A stretch of 64,000 nucleotides of DNA from Branchiostoma floridae. Its lineage: Eukaryota; Chordata; Leptocardii; Amphioxiformes; Branchiostomatidae. The stretch spans positions 3,457,144 to 3,521,143 of the forward strand of contig NC_049996.1 in the NCBI RefSeq assembly GCF_000003815.2. Reading direction: 5' to 3'. Shown piece by piece: positions 62,715-64,000 of this stretch (within the stretch, counting starts at the first letter, position 1; every line of letters begins with the position of its first letter). The position numbers and the translations under genes were made by a program. The notes below the pieces were generated by a model. That model was not told where the DNA came from. It made no database searches and saw only the letters and a program-made list of their open reading frames with translations.

Positions 62715-62942
62715 CCCTTTCTACTAAGACGGCGCTCTCGCCGCGCTCTCTCTGCGACCTATAATTTCGCAGATCGCTCAACGAATCGTATAGAAACGAA
62801 ATAAATCTTTTTATACTTTGCGTCTTTTGTAGTCTTCTCTGGCACACTTTTACATTTTGTACTCCGTATGAAATCAAAGGTTGCACATGTTCTATTTAGG
62901 TCGCAGTGAGAGCGCAGCGCGATCGCCGTCTAGTGGAAAGGG
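62715..62942. mobile_element. MITE with CCCTTTCTACTA-GACGGCG ends
   Basis: CCCTTTCTACTAAGACGGCG on the left and CGCCGTCTAGTGGAAAGGG on the right, with AGAGAGCGCGG / GAGAGCGCAGCGCG inside; arms about 45 bp. Confidence 0.82.
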
Positions 62943-63174
62943 GACCTTAGGCCTATGTCACATTTCCAAGCAAACCGGGGCCCGGCCGGGCAGCTTTCGG
63001 GAACGAAAAGTATGATATAAAAGACAACAAACTATACGCATAAGGATGGGAATTGTTTTTGTATATTTTTACGTTTTCGTTTCAACAAATGTGACGTTAG
63101 CCTACTCGAACACGGTACCGCTATTTTACACCCCTCCCTTCCGAATACATCTCCAAGCAGTATGCCCTAGCTTC

Positions 63175-63262
63175 ACAGGATTCGAACCAAGGTCTCCAAG
63201 TTACCAACTAACTGGAACCAGAAGTACAACTGTGAACCGCTACCAGTTGAGCTACAGGGACA
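63175..63262 (-). mobile_element. tRNA-derived SINE head
   Basis: The minus strand has CCTGTAGCTCAACTGG (A box) and GGTTCGAATCC (perfect B box). Same family as 39747-39830. Confidence 0.65.
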
Positions 63263-63835
63263 TATATACCCGATTCTTTAAATGCATGTGGGTCTCAGTT
63301 TGGATGCCTGTAGCAATATAACGTTATGTTTCTAAGCCTTGAAATATTTACTTGTAAACTTTTATCACGATTTAAACTCTGGAAACGTAAGATTCTCGAC
63401 TTTACGGGTCTGTGTACCCCTCTTAACCCCAGTAAAGATGAAAGTCTTAACATTTATAGTGTTTACATACCTATTATATTGATGTGACTTTACGAGTACA
63501 TATTACAGGGCCACCTACAGCATACTGTATAGTTTGGTACTTCGCTATATGGTATTTGATATACCGATGATGTAGCATGTGGAACGAAAACATCTAACAT
63601 TTTGGCACGGCAAAGTGAAACGTTCCTGTGAAACATTTTTGTTGAAGGCATATATATATATATTAGGAAATAGATATCATTTAGAAATAAAATTTCCTGG
63701 TATAGTTAGTTCTTACCAAGGTGAAAAACAAGTGATGATTTCAGATACATTTGATGTCGGAAAGAATCAATTTATCGACATCAAAAATTGGTAAAACCAC
63801 CCACAAAGTTTAGTGGATATCAAAGATTGCAGTTC

Positions 63836-64000
63836 AACAGAGAGAGAGACAGAGACAGGGACAGAGAGAGAGACAGAGTTAGGCAGAAAGAGATAGAGAC
63901 ATGCAGAGACAGAGAGAGAGAGAGAGGCGCAGAGAGACAGAGACACGTAGAGAGATAGAGAGAGATAGTTGTAGAGAGACACGCAGAGAAAGAGAGAGAG
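63836..64000 (+). repeat. (GA)n-rich microsatellite at window end
   Basis: AGAG with GACAGAGACA and GATAGAGA interruptions to the last base; the window ends inside it. Confidence 0.97.

Overview
This is eukaryotic, intron-rich and very repeat-rich DNA. It has GT-AG exons, tRNA-derived SINEs, non-LTR and Penelope-like retroelements, many MITEs and three 100-N scaffold gaps. The main gene joins ankyrin, Roc-COR, TIR, ZU5, UPA and Death domains. Such shuffling of innate-immune and apoptosis domains is typical of an invertebrate deuterostome. A lancelet (Branchiostoma) is my best inference, not a demonstrated identity; an echinoderm, hemichordate or mollusc is possible.

Left part, minus strand, about 3.4-25.7 kb: one large ROCO-family gene read right to left. 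Six ankyrin exons (25.7-14.9 kb) lead into a split Roc GTPase (13.5-9.6 kb), then COR (9.6-8.5 kb), two linker exons, TIR (7.7-7.3 kb), ZU5 (7.2-6.6 kb), linker plus UPA-like region (6.1-5.2 kb) and a Death domain exon (3.7-3.4 kb). I could place 19 exons, and all proposed internal junctions agree in reading phase, giving about 1,700 residues. The first exon and the last exon were not found. A nearly identical Death-domain exon lies in the opposite orientation inside the Roc-COR intron, beside an N gap. A large ankyrin intron holds a decayed LINE with a restriction-like endonuclease.

Middle part, about 26-41 kb: no host gene recognised. It is stacked repeats, including a clear nested series: an octamer-containing repeat interrupted by a retrotransposon fragment (10-bp target duplication), interrupted by a Penelope-like element with a GIY-YIG fragment and inverted ends carrying hammerhead-ribozyme-like cores (14-bp duplication), itself interrupted by a TTAA-flanked piggyBac-like element and by a 3.3-kb repeat insert.

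Right part, plus strand, 41.2-56.3 kb: three tandem genes for long coiled-coil proteins. The first has five phase-0 exons. The second and third are single long open frames over the homologous coiled coil, so they look like intron-less paralogues. They share coiled-coil blocks, and the first and third share a C-terminal motif, GC(F/V)VL(E/D)TTE. I do not recognise the family. The last 8 kb holds mainly foldback elements, MITEs, a SINE, one weak candidate exon and a terminal microsatellite.

The ROCO product probably links ankyrin-based sensing and a Roc-COR GTPase to TIR and Death-domain signalling. That role is inferred from domain content only.
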